Shown: positions 51,801-62,704 of the stretch, one piece after another
How the letters are laid out: every line of letters starts with the position of its first letter
Numbering within the stretch: the first letter of the stretch is position 1
Origin: Paroedura picta
Taxonomy: Eukaryota; Chordata; Lepidosauria; Squamata; Gekkonidae
NCBI RefSeq assembly: GCF_049243985.1
Contig: NC_135382.1
Location: forward strand, 22,672,990-22,736,989
Direction of reading: 5' to 3'
DNA length: 64,000 nucleotides
Made by a program: the position numbers and the translations under genes
The notes under the pieces: model-generated
Told to the model about the DNA's origin: nothing
Databases searched by the model: none
What the model saw: the letters and a program-made list of their open reading frames with translations, nothing else

Positions 51801-54800
51801 GGGCTTACAAACATCCTTCCCTTCCTTTCCCCACAACAGACACCCTGTGAGGTAGGTGGGGCTGAGAGAACTCTAAGAGAACTGCTCTGCAAGGCCTTCC
51901 CAAAGAGAACTGTGACTAGCTCAAGGTCTCCCAGCTGGCTTCATGTGAGGAGGAGTGGGTGGGAAATCTCACCTGGTTCTCCAGATTAAAGGTCACTGCT
52001 CCTAACCATGACCATGCTGGCTCTCCCTTCCTCTTGGCTTCGTGACTTCACAATGTCCTATCAGTATTCTTTTGTAGTAGCAACATCTGCCTGCCCTGAA
52101 CCCTCAAGCACCCAGCTGAATCACATGGTCCCTCCTCTGCCCTGAGAACAGCCTTTTGATTAATTGTTGGAAAGATCCCCTCCTGCCCTTTGCAGGTACT
52201 AGACAAGATACAGGGCTGGCCAGATAGCAAGCCACGTGCCCCTGATTTTGGAGACAAATCTTGAAAATGCAGAAAATCTTGAAGCAACTCACCATTTTCA
52301 GGCAGAGTGTCCCAGATGGTGTGTATGCCCTGACCAAGGTTTGCCCCCTGCCAGCATTAGAATGCAAGTCATTTCCTTCCAGACCGTTCAGAACAGCTCT
52401 GGATTTCCAGCCAGGAAGTTATCCCAGGAATGCAAATAAAAGTAACAGGCTCAAGAGTTCGGTTGATGGCTCCTGCTTATTTGCAGCACCATTTCCGAGG
52501 CCTCCCTGACTGATCTGCAGGAGTTCCAGAAGGCCACGTGTTGCATGCGCACATGTACACAAACATGCGTGAAGCTGCCTTTCACTGAACCAGCTCTGCA
52601 TACTCAGACTGGCCGCTGCTGTCCAGGGACTGAGGGGGAAGTCTTCCGCATCTGCCAGATTCTGCCACTGGAGACGCTGGGGATTGAACCTGAGGCCTTC
52701 TGCATGCAGAGCAGCTGTTCTGCCATTGAGCCACAGCTCCTCCTCCAGTGCTCTGACCTCCCCCTTGGGATGCAGGGTGTGATTGACAGCTCTCTACTCT
52801 CTTGAGGATGTTAGTAAGCAGTTCTGTAGCACAAAAGCCTTGGGAAGGACAGAGGCTAAGTCACCTTGGTGTCTTGCTCCAGGGCAAGAGAAGCCAGCAC
52901 TGCTGATTTTTGTTCCTGGTCTCCTTAAAAATAACTAGCAGAGCTTTGCCTGAAGATGTCGCCTCACAGTGGCGGGAGACTCCTTCTCAGAGTGTACAGG
53001 GCTTTTCTTTTTGGAGAGATCGGCAGTGTGCCACATGTGTACATACCTGCTGACTGAACGTTTGGGCATACCAGGTGGCAGGTTTTAAGGATGGAGGGCA
53101 TGGAGCCTTCCAGAGCCCTCTTTTGTAACTTTGCCCCTAGAAAGGTTTTAGGGCAATACTTCCCAAGCTCTGCGCACGGTTAAAAGTGTCCCTGCTTCCA
53201 AATTGTCTACTTGCTGTTCTGACCTGTCTTTCTTCCACCTGACTCCTCCTGGGGGCTTGTCCTTCGGCCATGTGGCCTCGCCAGGCATGAGGGGATTGCT
53301 CCTGAGGGAGAGATGCAACTGAATTGAGCGCCCTTGGAAGAGGCTCCCTGTTACACCTCTGCATGAGCCACCTCACAATGGGTTTCATTCGAATCAAGAT
53401 ACACACTGCTCTTAGCCACTCCACCAAGCTGGCTCCCCCTGTTCCCACTCATATGCATCAGCAGACGCCTCCTTCCTTCTCCTTGTGGAAGGTTGCTAGT
53501 CTCTTAAGCATTTCCTTTAAGTCCTTTGCCCCCAGGTACTGAGGCCAGAGAAGGCATCTCTCTTATTCTGTTGGCCCTAAAATAAAACTGGCCTCTGGTG
53601 GATTTCATGGAAAAATGTTTATCTACAGCAGGGCACCCAGTGATGCCTTTCCTGGTGCCTGCCGAGTGTTTTTAGAAAGTGGGCAGGGCCAAGTGGGGCT
53701 TTTGCCTTGCAAGACTCCTTATTGGCCATTGGCAATTGAATTGACAGCGCCATTTTTTTAAAAAACAGTAGCTGCCCCTATAGCACAAGGACCTTTACTG
53801 CAAGGCTAAAGTGAAGCTGCAGCAGCCATTTCCATGGCTGTGCTCACCACGCTGAGTCAGCATTCCAGAAGTGCCCACAGGCTCAAAAAAGGTTAGGGGC
53901 CTCGATCTCCAGTGGCTTGCTTACTGCTGAAAGTGGTCCGGGGTTCTTCTTTGAGTGTCAGGAGAGTGCCTGCAGCATTGAGGGGTCATGTCACTGCTGG
54001 GCCCGCCTGCTGCCTTCTCCCAGGCCTTCCGCAAGCACTCCTCGTGTTCTTGTGTTTGTTCCCACCAGAGTGAAGCGGCCGAGCGGGCTCAACAACCTGC
54101 TGGGGAAGCTGGGGGCCAAGAAGCAGAAGATGAGCACGCTGGAGAAATCCAAGCTGGATTGGGAACACTTCAAAGAAGAGGAGGGCATCGGCGAGGACCT
54201 GGCCACCCACAACCGAGGGAAAGAAGGGTGAGAGGGCGGGCTGTTTCCTGATGGCGGCTGTGGCGGAACATCTCTCTTGCATGCAGGGAGGTCCCAGGTT
54301 CAGTCCCTTCTTTTAAAAGTGTCCAGGTGATCTGAAAGACTTCTGTGTGGAAATCCTGAAGAGCTGCTGCTGCCAGTCAGAGTAAGTAAGCCTGGCCTTG
54401 ATAGAGGGAAGGTCTGACTCAGTAGGAAGCAGCTTCCTGTGCTCAATAAACCTGTGAAGGTGTATTGTGTGAACAGCAAAGCTCCTTTTTGGGGCTTCCA
54501 ACAGTACATGCTGTGCCTCTGGTTAGTCAGGCAGCATGAACTCTATAGCCATTGATACACACAAGAACGTTTTGACTGCAGCTTAAAGTTTGAGTCCAGT
54601 GGCATTCAAAAGGGATCTTAAAGGTGCCAAAGACTTGAAATGCTGTTTGTCCTGTCAGCTACCCACCTGAATCTACATTTTGACTGCCTCAGGCTTGAGA
54701 AACCACAACGCTCTCTCATCGCCCTGCCCTTGAAAGGAGGAAGGAATAATCTCTTGACAGTTTCTCAAGCTCCCCGCTCATTATGGGTTTATGTAGGGCA

Positions 54801-55568
54801 AGCCCCATAGGAAATGCCCCTCCGGTTTTGATCCATGTGCCAGTCCCGAGAGGCAATTGGAGACAGAGGAGAGGGAGTCGGTGGGGTCTTGAGTTCCTTC
54901 AAGTCTCCAATGAGCTGCTGCCAAAAATTCTATAAAGCCCTTCTCTCTAAAAGTGCTGCATTTTCATTAGAGCTTGTCTTAGTGTCCTTATTGAAAATTA
55001 TTTATAGCATGCAATTTATAGCCAGGCAATCTGGGTTACTTGGCTGCTCTTGATGTATCCTTTTTGTCTACCTCTCGGTCCAAAGTCATTGCCCAGGAAG
55101 TATTTGTGAGACCATCTCTAACAGAAGTGGTACTAGCCCAAGGTCACCTAGCTGGCTGCATGCCAAGGAGGAGCAGGGAATCAAACCCAAATTAGAAGCC
55201 GCTCTTAACCACAACACCAAGCTGGCCCAGCCCAGGTGGTAGAGGCAGGGGGGGGGCTCCCCGGTGGATGAACCTGGCATAGCTCTTTGCATGTGTTGTG
55301 CCTATGCACTCGTCCATCCACGCACTGTATAGAGGCCTACTTGTAGGCAAAAAATTCCACTCTGAATGGCAGAGCCATGCCCCCTGAAGCCCACCCAGTG
55401 GCCCCAGCCATCTGGCTCTGTGCTTCCTCATTTGTCAGGCCCCCCAGGCTGACTTTGTACAATCTCTTTCCCTGCAGATACCTCGAGAGAAAAGCGTTTC
55501 TGGAGAGGGTGGACCACAGGCAGTTTGAGATCGAGCGGGACATCCGGTTGAGCAACATGAAACCCTGA
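42814..55568 (+). CDS. CFDP1: CFDP1 (BCNT), SRCAP-complex subunit, 283 aa, seven exons
   Basis: Vertebrate homologue of yeast Swc5, a nuclear factor in H2A.Z exchange by the SRCAP/SWR1 remodeller. Exons: 42814-42868, 43774-43885, 44613-44841, 47025-47128, 47927-48028, 54069-54227, 55478-55568. All introns are GT-AG and every split codon closes correctly (Gly19, Arg56, Arg167, Gly201, Gly254). The N-terminus is acidic ([30 protein letters not shown]), then a basic [10 protein letters not shown] segment and [10 protein letters not shown]. Middle: [16 protein letters not shown]. The C-terminal BCNT domain runs from about 202 to 283: [20 protein letters not shown], the WESFK-type motif as WEHFK at 232-236, and [21 protein letters not shown]-like end. 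Human CFDP1 is 299 residues; the central linker is shorter here. Start: first ATG after the island. Confidence 0.97.
42922..43125 (-). repeat. R1 repeat copy (CFDP1 intron 1)
   Basis: GGCTTGCCAACCTCCAGGTG at the edge is the reversed terminus; GAGGGTGGAGTCTATG is internal. Confidence 0.6.
43328..43425 (-). repeat. 'X' repeat copy (CFDP1 intron 1)
   Basis: TTTGTTGGTTTTAAAGGTAC and TCAGATCAACATGGCTACCC are reversed X blocks. Confidence 0.5.
43774..43885 (+). CDS. CFDP1: CFDP1 coding exon 2
   Basis: Completes Gly19, then [16 protein letters not shown] through SSKGITG plus two bases. Acceptor TTAACACAG, donor CCG/GTAGGC. Confidence 0.95.
44613..44841 (+). CDS. CFDP1: CFDP1 coding exon 3
   Basis: Completes Arg56, then [14 protein letters not shown] through GTCAQKGK. 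Acceptor TTGTCCTTAG, donor AAG/GTGGGA. Confidence 0.95.
45663..45950 (-). mobile_element. tRNA-derived SINE inside the chimeric block
   Basis: Reverse complement starts GTTGGAGAGCCAGCATGGTG, has GGTTTGATTCC, and ends AACAGCTCCTCTTCTTCTT; it shares both flanks with the copy at 19168. Confidence 0.85.
45981..46254 (+). mobile_element. BovB LINE 3' fragment
   Basis: GATCAGCCCTGACTGCTCC, TTTGGCCACCTCATGAGAAG and GTCAGACACGACTTTGCACC follow the end of the ORF and the 3' terminus of the intact element, with a few small deletions. Confidence 0.92.
46355..46436 (-). mobile_element. hAT-like element end
   Basis: GGTTTCACGAAACTCTGG and TTGAGAAAGCCTG are the reverse of the left end at 60628. Confidence 0.55.
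46440..46535 (-). mobile_element. tRNA-Ala-like SINE head fragment
   Basis: GAATCCAGCACCTTCTGCATG and CAGTAGATGTTCTGTCACAG are reversed B and A boxes, diverged. Confidence 0.45.
47025..47128 (+). CDS. CFDP1: CFDP1 coding exon 4
   Basis: [10 protein letters not shown] through VFDFAGEEV plus two bases. Acceptor TGCTTCTTAG, donor GAG/GTAAGT. Confidence 0.95.
47648..47755 (-). repeat. 'X' repeat copy (CFDP1 intron 4)
   Basis: TTTATTGGTTTTAAAGGTGCC and GAGACCAACTTGGCTGCCC are reversed X blocks. Confidence 0.55.
47927..48028 (+). CDS. CFDP1: CFDP1 coding exon 5
   Basis: Completes Arg167, then [18 protein letters not shown] through SHPTGS plus two bases. Acceptor TTGTAACAG, donor GG/GTAAGA. Confidence 0.95.
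48550..48640 (-). mobile_element. tRNA-Ala-like SINE fragment (CFDP1 intron 5)
   Basis: GGAGATGCCAGGGATTGAACC and CCAAGCAGCTTCACCACC are the reversed B box and head. Confidence 0.55.
48641..51730. other. CFDP1 intron 5, first half, no further feature
   Basis: GC-richer, with long but unsupported open frames at 50646-51158 and 51085-51606, a GGGA-rich tract at 50280-50315 and a short CA run at 51168-51183. No exon signature, conserved domain or repeat family recognised. Confidence 0.45.
51731..52025 (-). mobile_element. tRNA-derived SINE
   Basis: GAAGAAGAGGAGGAGCTGGG tail, TCCTTTTCACTACCTGAAAG, and ACCATGCTGGCTCTCC head, reversed. Confidence 0.82.
52571..52746 (-). mobile_element. tRNA-Ala-like SINE, full length
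   Basis: GAAGCTGCCTTTCACTGAACC at one end, GGGATTGAACCTGAGGCCTTC (reversed B box) and GCAGCTGTTCTGCCATTGAG (reversed A box) at the other. Confidence 0.75.
53375..53437 (-). mobile_element. tRNA-derived SINE head fragment
   Basis: TGCTCTTAGCCACTCCACCAAG and CTGGCTCCCC are the reversed head of the common SINE. Confidence 0.5.
54069..54227 (+). CDS. CFDP1: CFDP1 coding exon 6 (BCNT domain, first part)
   Basis: [18 protein letters not shown] through [12 protein letters not shown] plus two bases. Acceptor TTCCCACCAG, donor GG/GTGAGA. Preceded by the longest intron (6.0 kb). Confidence 0.97.
54240..54445 (+). mobile_element. tRNA-Ala-like SINE (CFDP1 intron 6)
   Basis: Degenerate head GGCTGTGGCGGAACATCTC, B box CCCAGGTTCAGTCCC, then GCTGCTGCCAGTCAGAGTAAG and CTCAGTAGGAAGCAGCTTCC. 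Confidence 0.7.
54585..54690 (-). repeat. 'X' repeat copy (CFDP1 intron 6)
   Basis: TTTGAGTCCAGTGGCATTC and GGATCTTAAAGGTGCCAAAG, then GCTACCCACCTGAATC, are X blocks. Confidence 0.5.
55085..55232 (-). mobile_element. tRNA-derived SINE, 5' half
   Basis: GCCCAAGGTCACCTAGCTGG and GAAGCCGCTCTTAACCACAAC with ACACCAAGCTGG are the reversed body and head. Confidence 0.75.
55478..55568 (+). CDS. CFDP1: CFDP1 coding exon 7 and stop
   Basis: [20 protein letters not shown], then DIRLSNMKP and TGA. Acceptor TTCCCTGCAG. Confidence 0.97.
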
Positions 55569-56140
55569 AGCTGCTGAGGAGATCCTCTTCCGACAAATGC
55601 CTCTCCTCTGGCTCTTTCCAGAAGAGACTGTTTCAACAGACCTAGATGGATTTTCTTTTTTTGCCACACTAGTAAATAGCTGACCCGAGGTCACTCTGGC
55701 AGACTTTTCTTTTTTTTCTTTTTTCACATATGGCCAGGGTGCTGGCGTGTGCCACAGGCGCCAGTTGCTGCTGGGTCCTCCTCGGGGTGTCCTTGCACAG
55801 GAGAGGGACTGCAGTGGGCATTTTCCCGGTCTTTACCTTCCCGGCACTGAAGCGAGAAGAGGCAGTCCCGTGCCACAGAATTAAGGCCTGGACTGCCGAG
55901 GGCCCGTTGGCTGGAGGGTTTGCACAGCTTCCTCGTGCAGCTGGAAGGCCGTCTGCCTGAGAACGCTCTGTGGTCGTGCCGTTGTAGGAAGAGTCACCTG
56001 CCCACCAGGCAACTTGCTGTGGAGTCTCTTTGTTTTTGTAGAAAACCCTTTCCCAGGATTGTCATGGTCTGCAGCCACTGCAAAGGAGCGAGAGAGGCAG
56101 TGCGCATGCGAGTGAGGGCGGAGCCTCCCAGTTCCTTTTG

Positions 56141-56146
56141 AATAAA
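56141..56146 (+). terminator. CFDP1: CFDP1 polyadenylation signal (AATAAA)
   Basis: AATAAA in TTTTGAATAAAACATTG, 573 bp after the stop codon, giving a 3' UTR of about 0.6 kb. No earlier AATAAA follows the stop. Confidence 0.75.
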
Positions 56147-56169
56147 ACATTGAAGCCTGTATCTGTGAG

Positions 56170-57091
56170 CATGTTGGTCCTCCTTCCATCATTGGCAGTT
56201 CTAAATCTGCCCTGTCCAAGCCAAGGAAATGAGTTATTTATTATAATGTTCTATAATCCTTGAGGGAGAGCCTGCCGCTTAACTCTTTGCTGCAAGCTCT
56301 GAAACCTCTTAGACTGTCTCTGAATCAATTCACGGCATCCGTTCCTCTCTTGGGTTTGCTAAGTGTGTCTGCCTTAGAGAGAACAGCAACCCGGAGGAGG
56401 GAGAAGAGGGTAGAGGAGGAAGACCATGTTGAGTTGGGCAGAAACATCATCCTTCTGAGCTGGGAGCTAAGGATTGGGGGTGACCTGGGTAGGTTTCTCT
56501 ACAAAGGCCATCCCTGCCAAATAAATATTGGGTGACAGCCTGGAGATGACAGCAAGGTCTGCATGCAGTCCCTGGCTGAGACCGCTCATCTGTGAGGTGC
56601 ACGTCACTGCCCATCTATGCCCCTAGCAGCAAATCCAGTTAGGAGCATTGGTGCAGTGGTGGTGGTGGGCGAACAGCTCAAGGGAGGTGGTGTCACCAGT
56701 TCCGGGAGTGCGGGGGGGATCTTCGATTTGTGGGAATGGTCTTGGATCAAGCTTTGTTCTTTACTCAGGAGGCAGCTGTGGCCCCCAGAGCTCTTCACCA
56801 CTTAGTCTTCTAAACCAGCTGCACTTTATGTCCAAAGATCAGAGGTCTGGTCAGCTCTTCAGTGGTTTACTGTAATCAGTTGTGTGTAGTGGTCCCCTGT
56901 TTGAAGCAGTCCAGCTGTGTGTTGTGGTTTTGTTTGCCAGCCTTAGCTTCCTCTTGGCTTCCAGGCCCCCTTTAGGGTCCTCATTCACCCAGACTGAGTG
57001 TGGCTGCAGGGCCGTTTTCTCCAGCACTTTCTCCCTGTGCCCCAAGAACATCTGTGGAGCTTTGGTTTGGACCCAGGGAATTCCTGGTGGT
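56170..57091. other. Intergenic stretch downstream of CFDP1
   Basis: No exon or named repeat recognised. Human BCAR1 lies on this side of CFDP1, but none of its exons is seen within the window. Confidence 0.4.
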
Positions 57092-57148
57092 CTAGAATCA
57101 TAGAGTTGGAAGGGGCCATACAGACCATCTAATTCAACCCCCTCATCC
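57092..57148 (-). mobile_element. CR1 LINE 3' end
   Basis: TAGAATCATAGAGTTGGAAG and CATCTAATTCAACCCCCTC are the reversed CR1 terminus, interrupted by the SINE that follows. Confidence 0.75.
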
Positions 57149-57412
57149 ACCCAGTTTGGTGTAGTGGTTAGGAGTGCGGACTTCTAATCTGGCATGCCAG
57201 GTTTGATTCTGCACTCCCCCACATGCAGCCAGCTGGGTGACAGCACTGATAAAACTGTTCTGACCGAGCAGTGATATCAGGGCTCTCTCAGCCTCACCTC
57301 CCTCACAGGGTGTCTGTTGTGGGGAGAGGAAAGGGAAGGAGATTGTAAGCCACTCTGAGCCTCCTTCGGGTAGAGAAAAGCAACATATAAGAACCAACTC
57401 TTCTTCTTCTAT
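57149..57412 (+). mobile_element. tRNA-derived SINE, near full length
   Basis: CAGTTTGGTGTAGTGGTTAG head, GGTTTGATTC B box, body ending GTAAGCCACTCTGAGCCTCC, tail CTTCTTCTTC. Very close to the copies at 155 and 5551. Confidence 0.87.
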
Positions 57413-58389
57413 CATAGTTCCTGAACTCTTCCTGCCAATTTCCAGCAGGCTTCCACTTTTTTTTACTTTAGATTGGGAGGGGGGTTTCTATTTTCTCAAG
57501 CTTTCAATGGATAATTTCCACACACACACCACAGATATCTCAATGGATTGTCTCTTTACTGGTGATTTATTTAACTGTGACTTAAAGCCTTTATCTCTTC
57601 ATGTCTGTGATCACATCTGTGGAAAGAATCATCTTAGGAAGCTTATAAATAGATTTCTGAAGTTCTCCTTCATCTCACTGCAGCAGCGGCAGCAGCCTCT
57701 CTGGCTGGCTTGTGCACCTTCCTCGCCAACTCCAGAGTGTGCTGGCCAGCTGCGGGGGCCGCCACGTCTCCAAGTTGGCTTGAGCCCTCGTGCATTCTGC
57801 AGTCGTGTGGCAGAGCCCCAGCAACCCCCTTCAGGTCTGCCTTGGAGAGAGGCATCTTTTTCTGTGATGCTGGGAGAAGCCAAACTATTATGTGACTACC
57901 TGCTGGAGGGCTGGGGGGGAGAGGGGATAGAATTGTTTGGACCGGGTCCTTGAGACGCTTCAGAAGCCCAGCCAGTGAATTTTCCACAGATGCTAGAAGA
58001 GATTCCAGTTGGGTCTGGCTTTTTTGACTGAGCAACTGAAGCCAGACTGAGGTCGTTTTATTTTTATAGACAGAAATGGTGTGTGTGGTGGTGGTGGGGG
58101 GGAGTGTCCCTCCATGAGAGCTGGGGGTAGAACAGTGGTTAAGAAAAAGGGCCGGGATCCAGAAGGTCATCAGTTCAATCCTCAACGCAGTTGCTCACTC
58201 AATGGGGGGTGATAAGTAGGCCGCGCTCTCAACCCCCAATCCCACATCAGTGATATCGGGATCGTAATATCGTCCAACCTTAAAGGGCATCTTGAGTATC
58301 ACTGTGATGATATTTGTGAAGGGTTCTAAACAGGATGCTGGAGACATAGTTGCTCTATTTTACGGGGGGAGGGGGCTGCCAGCTTGGCA
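57413..58389. other. Gene-free stretch, nothing recognised
   Basis: An open frame of 148 codons at 57507-57953 and an antisense frame of 171 codons at 57670-58185 have no family support. Confidence 0.4.
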
Positions 58390-58660
58390 TTATTTGTTAT
58401 GTTTATTAACCGCGGGATCTCAGCCAGTTGATTCACGGCGATGTACGACAATACAATAATAAAGCCATACATAAAACAATATAAAGGTCCGTCTGCAACT
58501 CCCAATCCCCCTTAAAAACTCAATAGTCCCCTTCAACCCGGCACCTCAGGAGGGTAGGCAGAGAAGGAGGGGTCCTTGACCCAATCTCAATCGAATGCCT
58601 GGTGGAAAAGTTCCATCTTACAGGCACTGCAGAAATGAGACCCCCCCCCCCAACAGGGCC
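58390..58660 (-). mobile_element. L2-like LINE tail fragment
   Basis: TATTAACCGCGGGATCTCAGC and, reversed, GGAACTTTTCCACCAGGCATT resemble the 3' part of the LINE fragment at 63043. Confidence 0.45.
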
Positions 58661-59692
58661 TTTCGCTCTTCCATTACTGCTGTGAACATTGGGCACGGGA
58701 GAGGGTTAGGAATGTTACATATGATGTCCTTTTTTAAAATGGTTGCTTTTGCTGTGGAGCAGGCTTTTAAAATCACTCCACTGACCAATTGTCCCTTCTC
58801 CCCAGTCCTAAGCTAGCACGAAATAGTGGTCTAGTTCAACTAAATCTTTCTCCCAGTTGTGCTGTTGACATAATTTGCAAGGAGCTTTTTGTATTCAGGA
58901 ATATTTTTTTAAATGCCCCGTAGATAGGCAATGGCCTCTAGGGTGCTTTTTCTTTGTTGTGGATGATGCTTAGAAGGGGAAGGTCATTTCTCTGCATGCC
59001 ACCCTCTCTGGTGAAGGAGGAGCCCTGAGAAAGGCCTGTAGATTCCCCTCTTGTACTGTCCTAAATCTGTTTGCTCAAGTCACACCTCCTGCTGCTTAAA
59101 ATCTGCATCAATGGATAGTGAATTCTCTACTACTCTTTGCCAGCTGCCTCTCAAAAGTCAAAGCTATTTTAGGGCTTCTCTAAGCTTGCCCCAAATCCGT
59201 GGGAATCTTGGGATGGATTTGGGCCTGTAGGAAGGGCACATCAGGCCCCTGGGCTACTTTCCCAGGAGGAAAATGGTTTCCAGCATCCGAAACAGGGATG
59301 CTCATAGAGCAAGGCCTCTTAGCGCGTGCCCACCCTCACATCTGCTCCACTGAAGACAGGGAAGGAGCTGTAGAGAAAGCCAAGAGACCTTCCCCCACTG
59401 ATATCAATGGGCCAGGGCCCGGTTTGAATGCACCTTCTCCAGGATTTTAGTGCCCACCCATTTGCTAGCAAGTCGGGTGTGACCTATTTGTTGAGAGTGA
59501 TAATGAGGACACCAGCCTTCATTAGGAAGGGCGCTGAGGCAGCAGGATCCCTTCATGGCTCAAAGCATCTTGGAAGCTTCACTCGGAGGGTCTTAATTGA
59601 AAGTCTGATTACCTGATTCTAGGTAAGTCTTTGCCCTTGGATATTCTTGTCCTCGGTAAATGGGATGAGCTGATGCTCAGTGCCACTAAACT
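58661..59692. other. Gene-free stretch, nothing recognised
   Basis: No exon or named repeat seen. Confidence 0.4.
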
Positions 59693-59945
59693 ATAGCTTG
59701 GTGCAGTAGTTAAGCGCAGAAGACTCTAACCTGGAGGTCCAAGTTTGATTCCCCACTCCTCCTCTACATGTGGTCCGCTGGGTGACCTTAGGCCAACCAC
59801 AGTTCTCTCAGGGCTCTCAGCCTCACCTACCTTGCAGGGTTTCTGTTGTGGGGAGAGGAAGGGTAGGTGATCGGACGCTGCTTTGAGACCCCTTCGGGTA
59901 GTGAAAAGCGGGATACAAAAAAACCCACAACTCTTCTACTTTTTG
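59693..59945 (+). mobile_element. tRNA-derived SINE
   Basis: AGCTTGGTGCAGTAGTTAAG head, AGTTTGATTCCCCACTCC B box, CCCCTTCGGGTAGTGAAAAG and ACTCTTCTACTTTTTG end. Confidence 0.8.
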
Positions 59946-60582
59946 TTGTGGAAATGGCTAGAAAATCTGTTGCTTGGCCTCATGCTGACCAGAGAAGCTG
60001 ACCTTGGCCACAGCAGATGGGGAGAGGGACATATAAGACCAAAGGGAAGCTGGAGGCAACATCAGAGTCCTGTGCTCAGGCCCCTCATGCAAGAAAGCCT
60101 GTTTTATAAGCTCTTAAACCTCTCTTGCAAAGTCCCAGCCAGCTGACTACGGTGTCACTAAAGGCCAAGTGTGCCATTCTCTGTACTGGTACAACACAGA
60201 AGCAGTGATCCTTCACACGCGCCACTCTCTACAATGCCTTGGCCAACCTGCACGAACAAATGCCTTTATGGTCTGCATCCAGAGTTACAGCTGGAACAAA
60301 CCCTTATCATCTCTGTTAGAGGTCTAGCACACACACTTCCAATTCACCCAGCATGGGAAACAGATGTATTTTATAAACCACCTTTTCTTTGAGGACAAGG
60401 AGACTGCAAGGCTGGAGTGATGCTAAGGGAAAGCAGAAGACAACACAGGGTTTCCTTCACCCATTGTAGGCCTTAGGACCCTGGAGCCAAGCCCCACCTT
60501 GCCCATGATAGGGCCAGTGGTGGTGGCACCATATGACAAGAATGATTGAAACCAGCTGATAGGAGACCCTCTTCTCCGCATG

Positions 60583-61111
60583 GAGAAGAGGAGGAGCTGG
60601 TATTTTTAACCCTGCTTTTTACTACCCCAGGCTTTCTCAACTAGAGTTTCGTGAAGGCTCTGGAAGGGTTTCCTGAATGGCTGCAAGTTAATTTGTGTAT
60701 ATTTAAATTGTGTATATAAATTTGTTACATTTATTAGGTGATATGACCATATATGCTCATATTGACTCCCCCATTCCCCAAATGTCCAATGATGGGCTTG
60801 GAGGGGGTGGGAAGGGGAGGGGCCCCGGGTGGGCGTGTACACAGTTATGCTTCCCAACCATATTCTGCACAATCATACTCCTCTTGGGTTTCTTGAAACC
60901 TGAAGAAGGTTTCAGGGGTTTCTCAATAGTCAAAACGTTGAAGGAGTCTCAAAGTGGCTCCCTCTCCCCTCTGAGGCAGGTGGGGTGGAGAGAGCTCTGA
61001 GAGAACTGGGACTGATCCAAGGTCACCCAGCCGGCTGCATGGAGGGAATCAGACCCAGTTTTCCAGATCAGAGGCCGCCCCTCTTAACCACGACACCAAG
61101 CTGGCTCTCTG
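60583..61111 (-). mobile_element. tRNA-derived SINE split by a hAT-like element
   Basis: Left piece 60583-60627 (GAAGAGGAGGAGCTGG, GCTTTTTACTACC) and right piece from about 60939 (TGAAGGAGTCTCAAAGTGGC to ACACCAAGCTGGCTCTC) join into one SINE when the middle is removed. Confidence 0.8.
60628..60940. mobile_element. hAT-like element inside a SINE
   Basis: Left end CAGGCTTTCTCAACTAGAG. Right part TTTCAGGGGTTTCTCAATAG matches the inverted left part of the element at 33422. AT-rich centre, no transposase frame, no clear duplication. Confidence 0.65.
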
Positions 61112-61861
61112 TGGAATCCCGGTGGTGGTAGTTTAGCTCAAGCAGTGGATGGAGGTAACCCCTGTGCAGTGGGCCAGGCCTGCCTTCAGGGAGCCCTCGA
61201 ATCACTTTGTGTGGTTAAATAGTTGGGACCACGCAGAGATCTCACGGTTCCAGAAGACTGGAGGGAAACATCTCCGAGCGCCTGGCCTCTAAAAAGCCTC
61301 AAAGGTCGGCCAAGCAATTTGCTATCTTGACTTTGGAACAAATAGTCAAACAAATTAATTGTTAAGTGCCAAGAGGGAAATTAAGTGATTAAAAGCTGCG
61401 CGTGTTCTTTTATTAGGAACTAATTGTGCTAGACCATCCTAGTTTCCTCCTTTGATACAGTAATTGCTTTAGTAGATGGGGGAAAGCGGTTAATAGAAAA
61501 GATCAGGGCTTGTGCTAGTCCCCTGTGATAACCTTCCAGAAAAACTGGAGGAATGTGAGCCCAAAGACGCTTCCCTAGAAAAGGAGGACAGGATCGAAAA
61601 ACAGCACGCAAAAGGTGAAAGGAAAAGGTTCAAAGCGGAGTAGATCAAGGTGATTCTGAAACATCCCACAAGGGTGGGGGAGGAGGCTTTGATAAGGCAT
61701 GCTGGATGCGCACGTGCTGACTGGGAAAGAGGCATTTTGAAGGAGAGGGCTGCTCACTTCAGTAGATCGTGGGGGTTATTTTGGGTGTGATCCGCACCCT
61801 CCGCACCCTCAAACAGGAATGACTTCCTAATTACGGAATGCCGACATTGTGTTGCATGCAA

Positions 61862-61937
61862 ATACTGTATACATGGGACTTGGGCCTGGGACCTCCTGTG
61901 TGCCTCACGGATGCCCTACCACTGAGCAAGGGCCCCT
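61862..61937 (-). mobile_element. tRNA-Ala-like SINE head fragment
   Basis: GGGCCTGGGACCTCCTGTG and ATGCCCTACCACTGAGCAAG are reversed B and A boxes. Confidence 0.5.
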
Positions 61938-62704
61938 CTACAATCTAGTCAGACTAAGACTATGACTCGGGGTAAGGCAATTTCCTATGTCTGCGTAGTC
62001 AAGGCCTCGATCAGGACTGACTTGATCCTTAGCAAGGAAATAGTTTCCCCGCTACTGATGCGGAGCAAGCATTCCTGACCTCCAAAAGGCAGGGGCTGGT
62101 GGACCTGGGACCTGATGTGCAAGAAGTCCCTCTGCTCGCTTGTTTGGTCTGAACTCAGCATGACGTTGCTCCGGACTTATTCTCAATTTCCCAGTGTTTC
62201 TGCTGAGGAGGACGGGAGGCTGTCTGACCCGCTGCTCCCCTTCCCGATTGCAGACACAGCAGAGCATCCTGGAAGCTGAAGCCTGTCAGATAACATTGTG
62301 AAAGCCCAGACGGGCCAGAGGGTCAAAGAGTTAGGCAAGGCTTTGTGTGGTGGGCTGCCACCCGGGCAGCACACAGCTGGGGGAGGCTTCCGCTGCAACT
62401 TGTTTTGCTGTTCCGCGATTGGCTTCTCTGCCCCCCTTTTCCCCCTGCCAACGCCGACCAGGCAGAAAGGAAACACCTTTGCCAGCTGGGCAGCTGCAGG
62501 ACAGCGTAATTGCGGAGGAGCCGGCCCCAAGGGCCAGGACCAGAGAGGAAATGCAGGGGAAGTGGAGGCAGAGTCTTTCAAAATGAATAATTTCTCCCTC
62601 ACCCTGCTCAAGAACCGGTCCAAGGCCTTCTATGCACCCCCAGCAGAGGTAGAAAAATGCAACAGAGGTTAAACAAGACTTTAAGTCTTTAAGACTTTGT
62701 GGAC
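61938..62704. other. Gene-free stretch, nothing recognised
   Basis: Moderately GC-rich with overlapping open frames on both strands (up to 146 codons) but no recognisable domain. Confidence 0.4.

Noticed and set aside
57507-58185. Open frames of 148 (+) and 171 (-) codons downstream of CFDP1
   Set aside because: Overlapping on opposite strands with no recognisable motif; the low stop density is explained by base composition.
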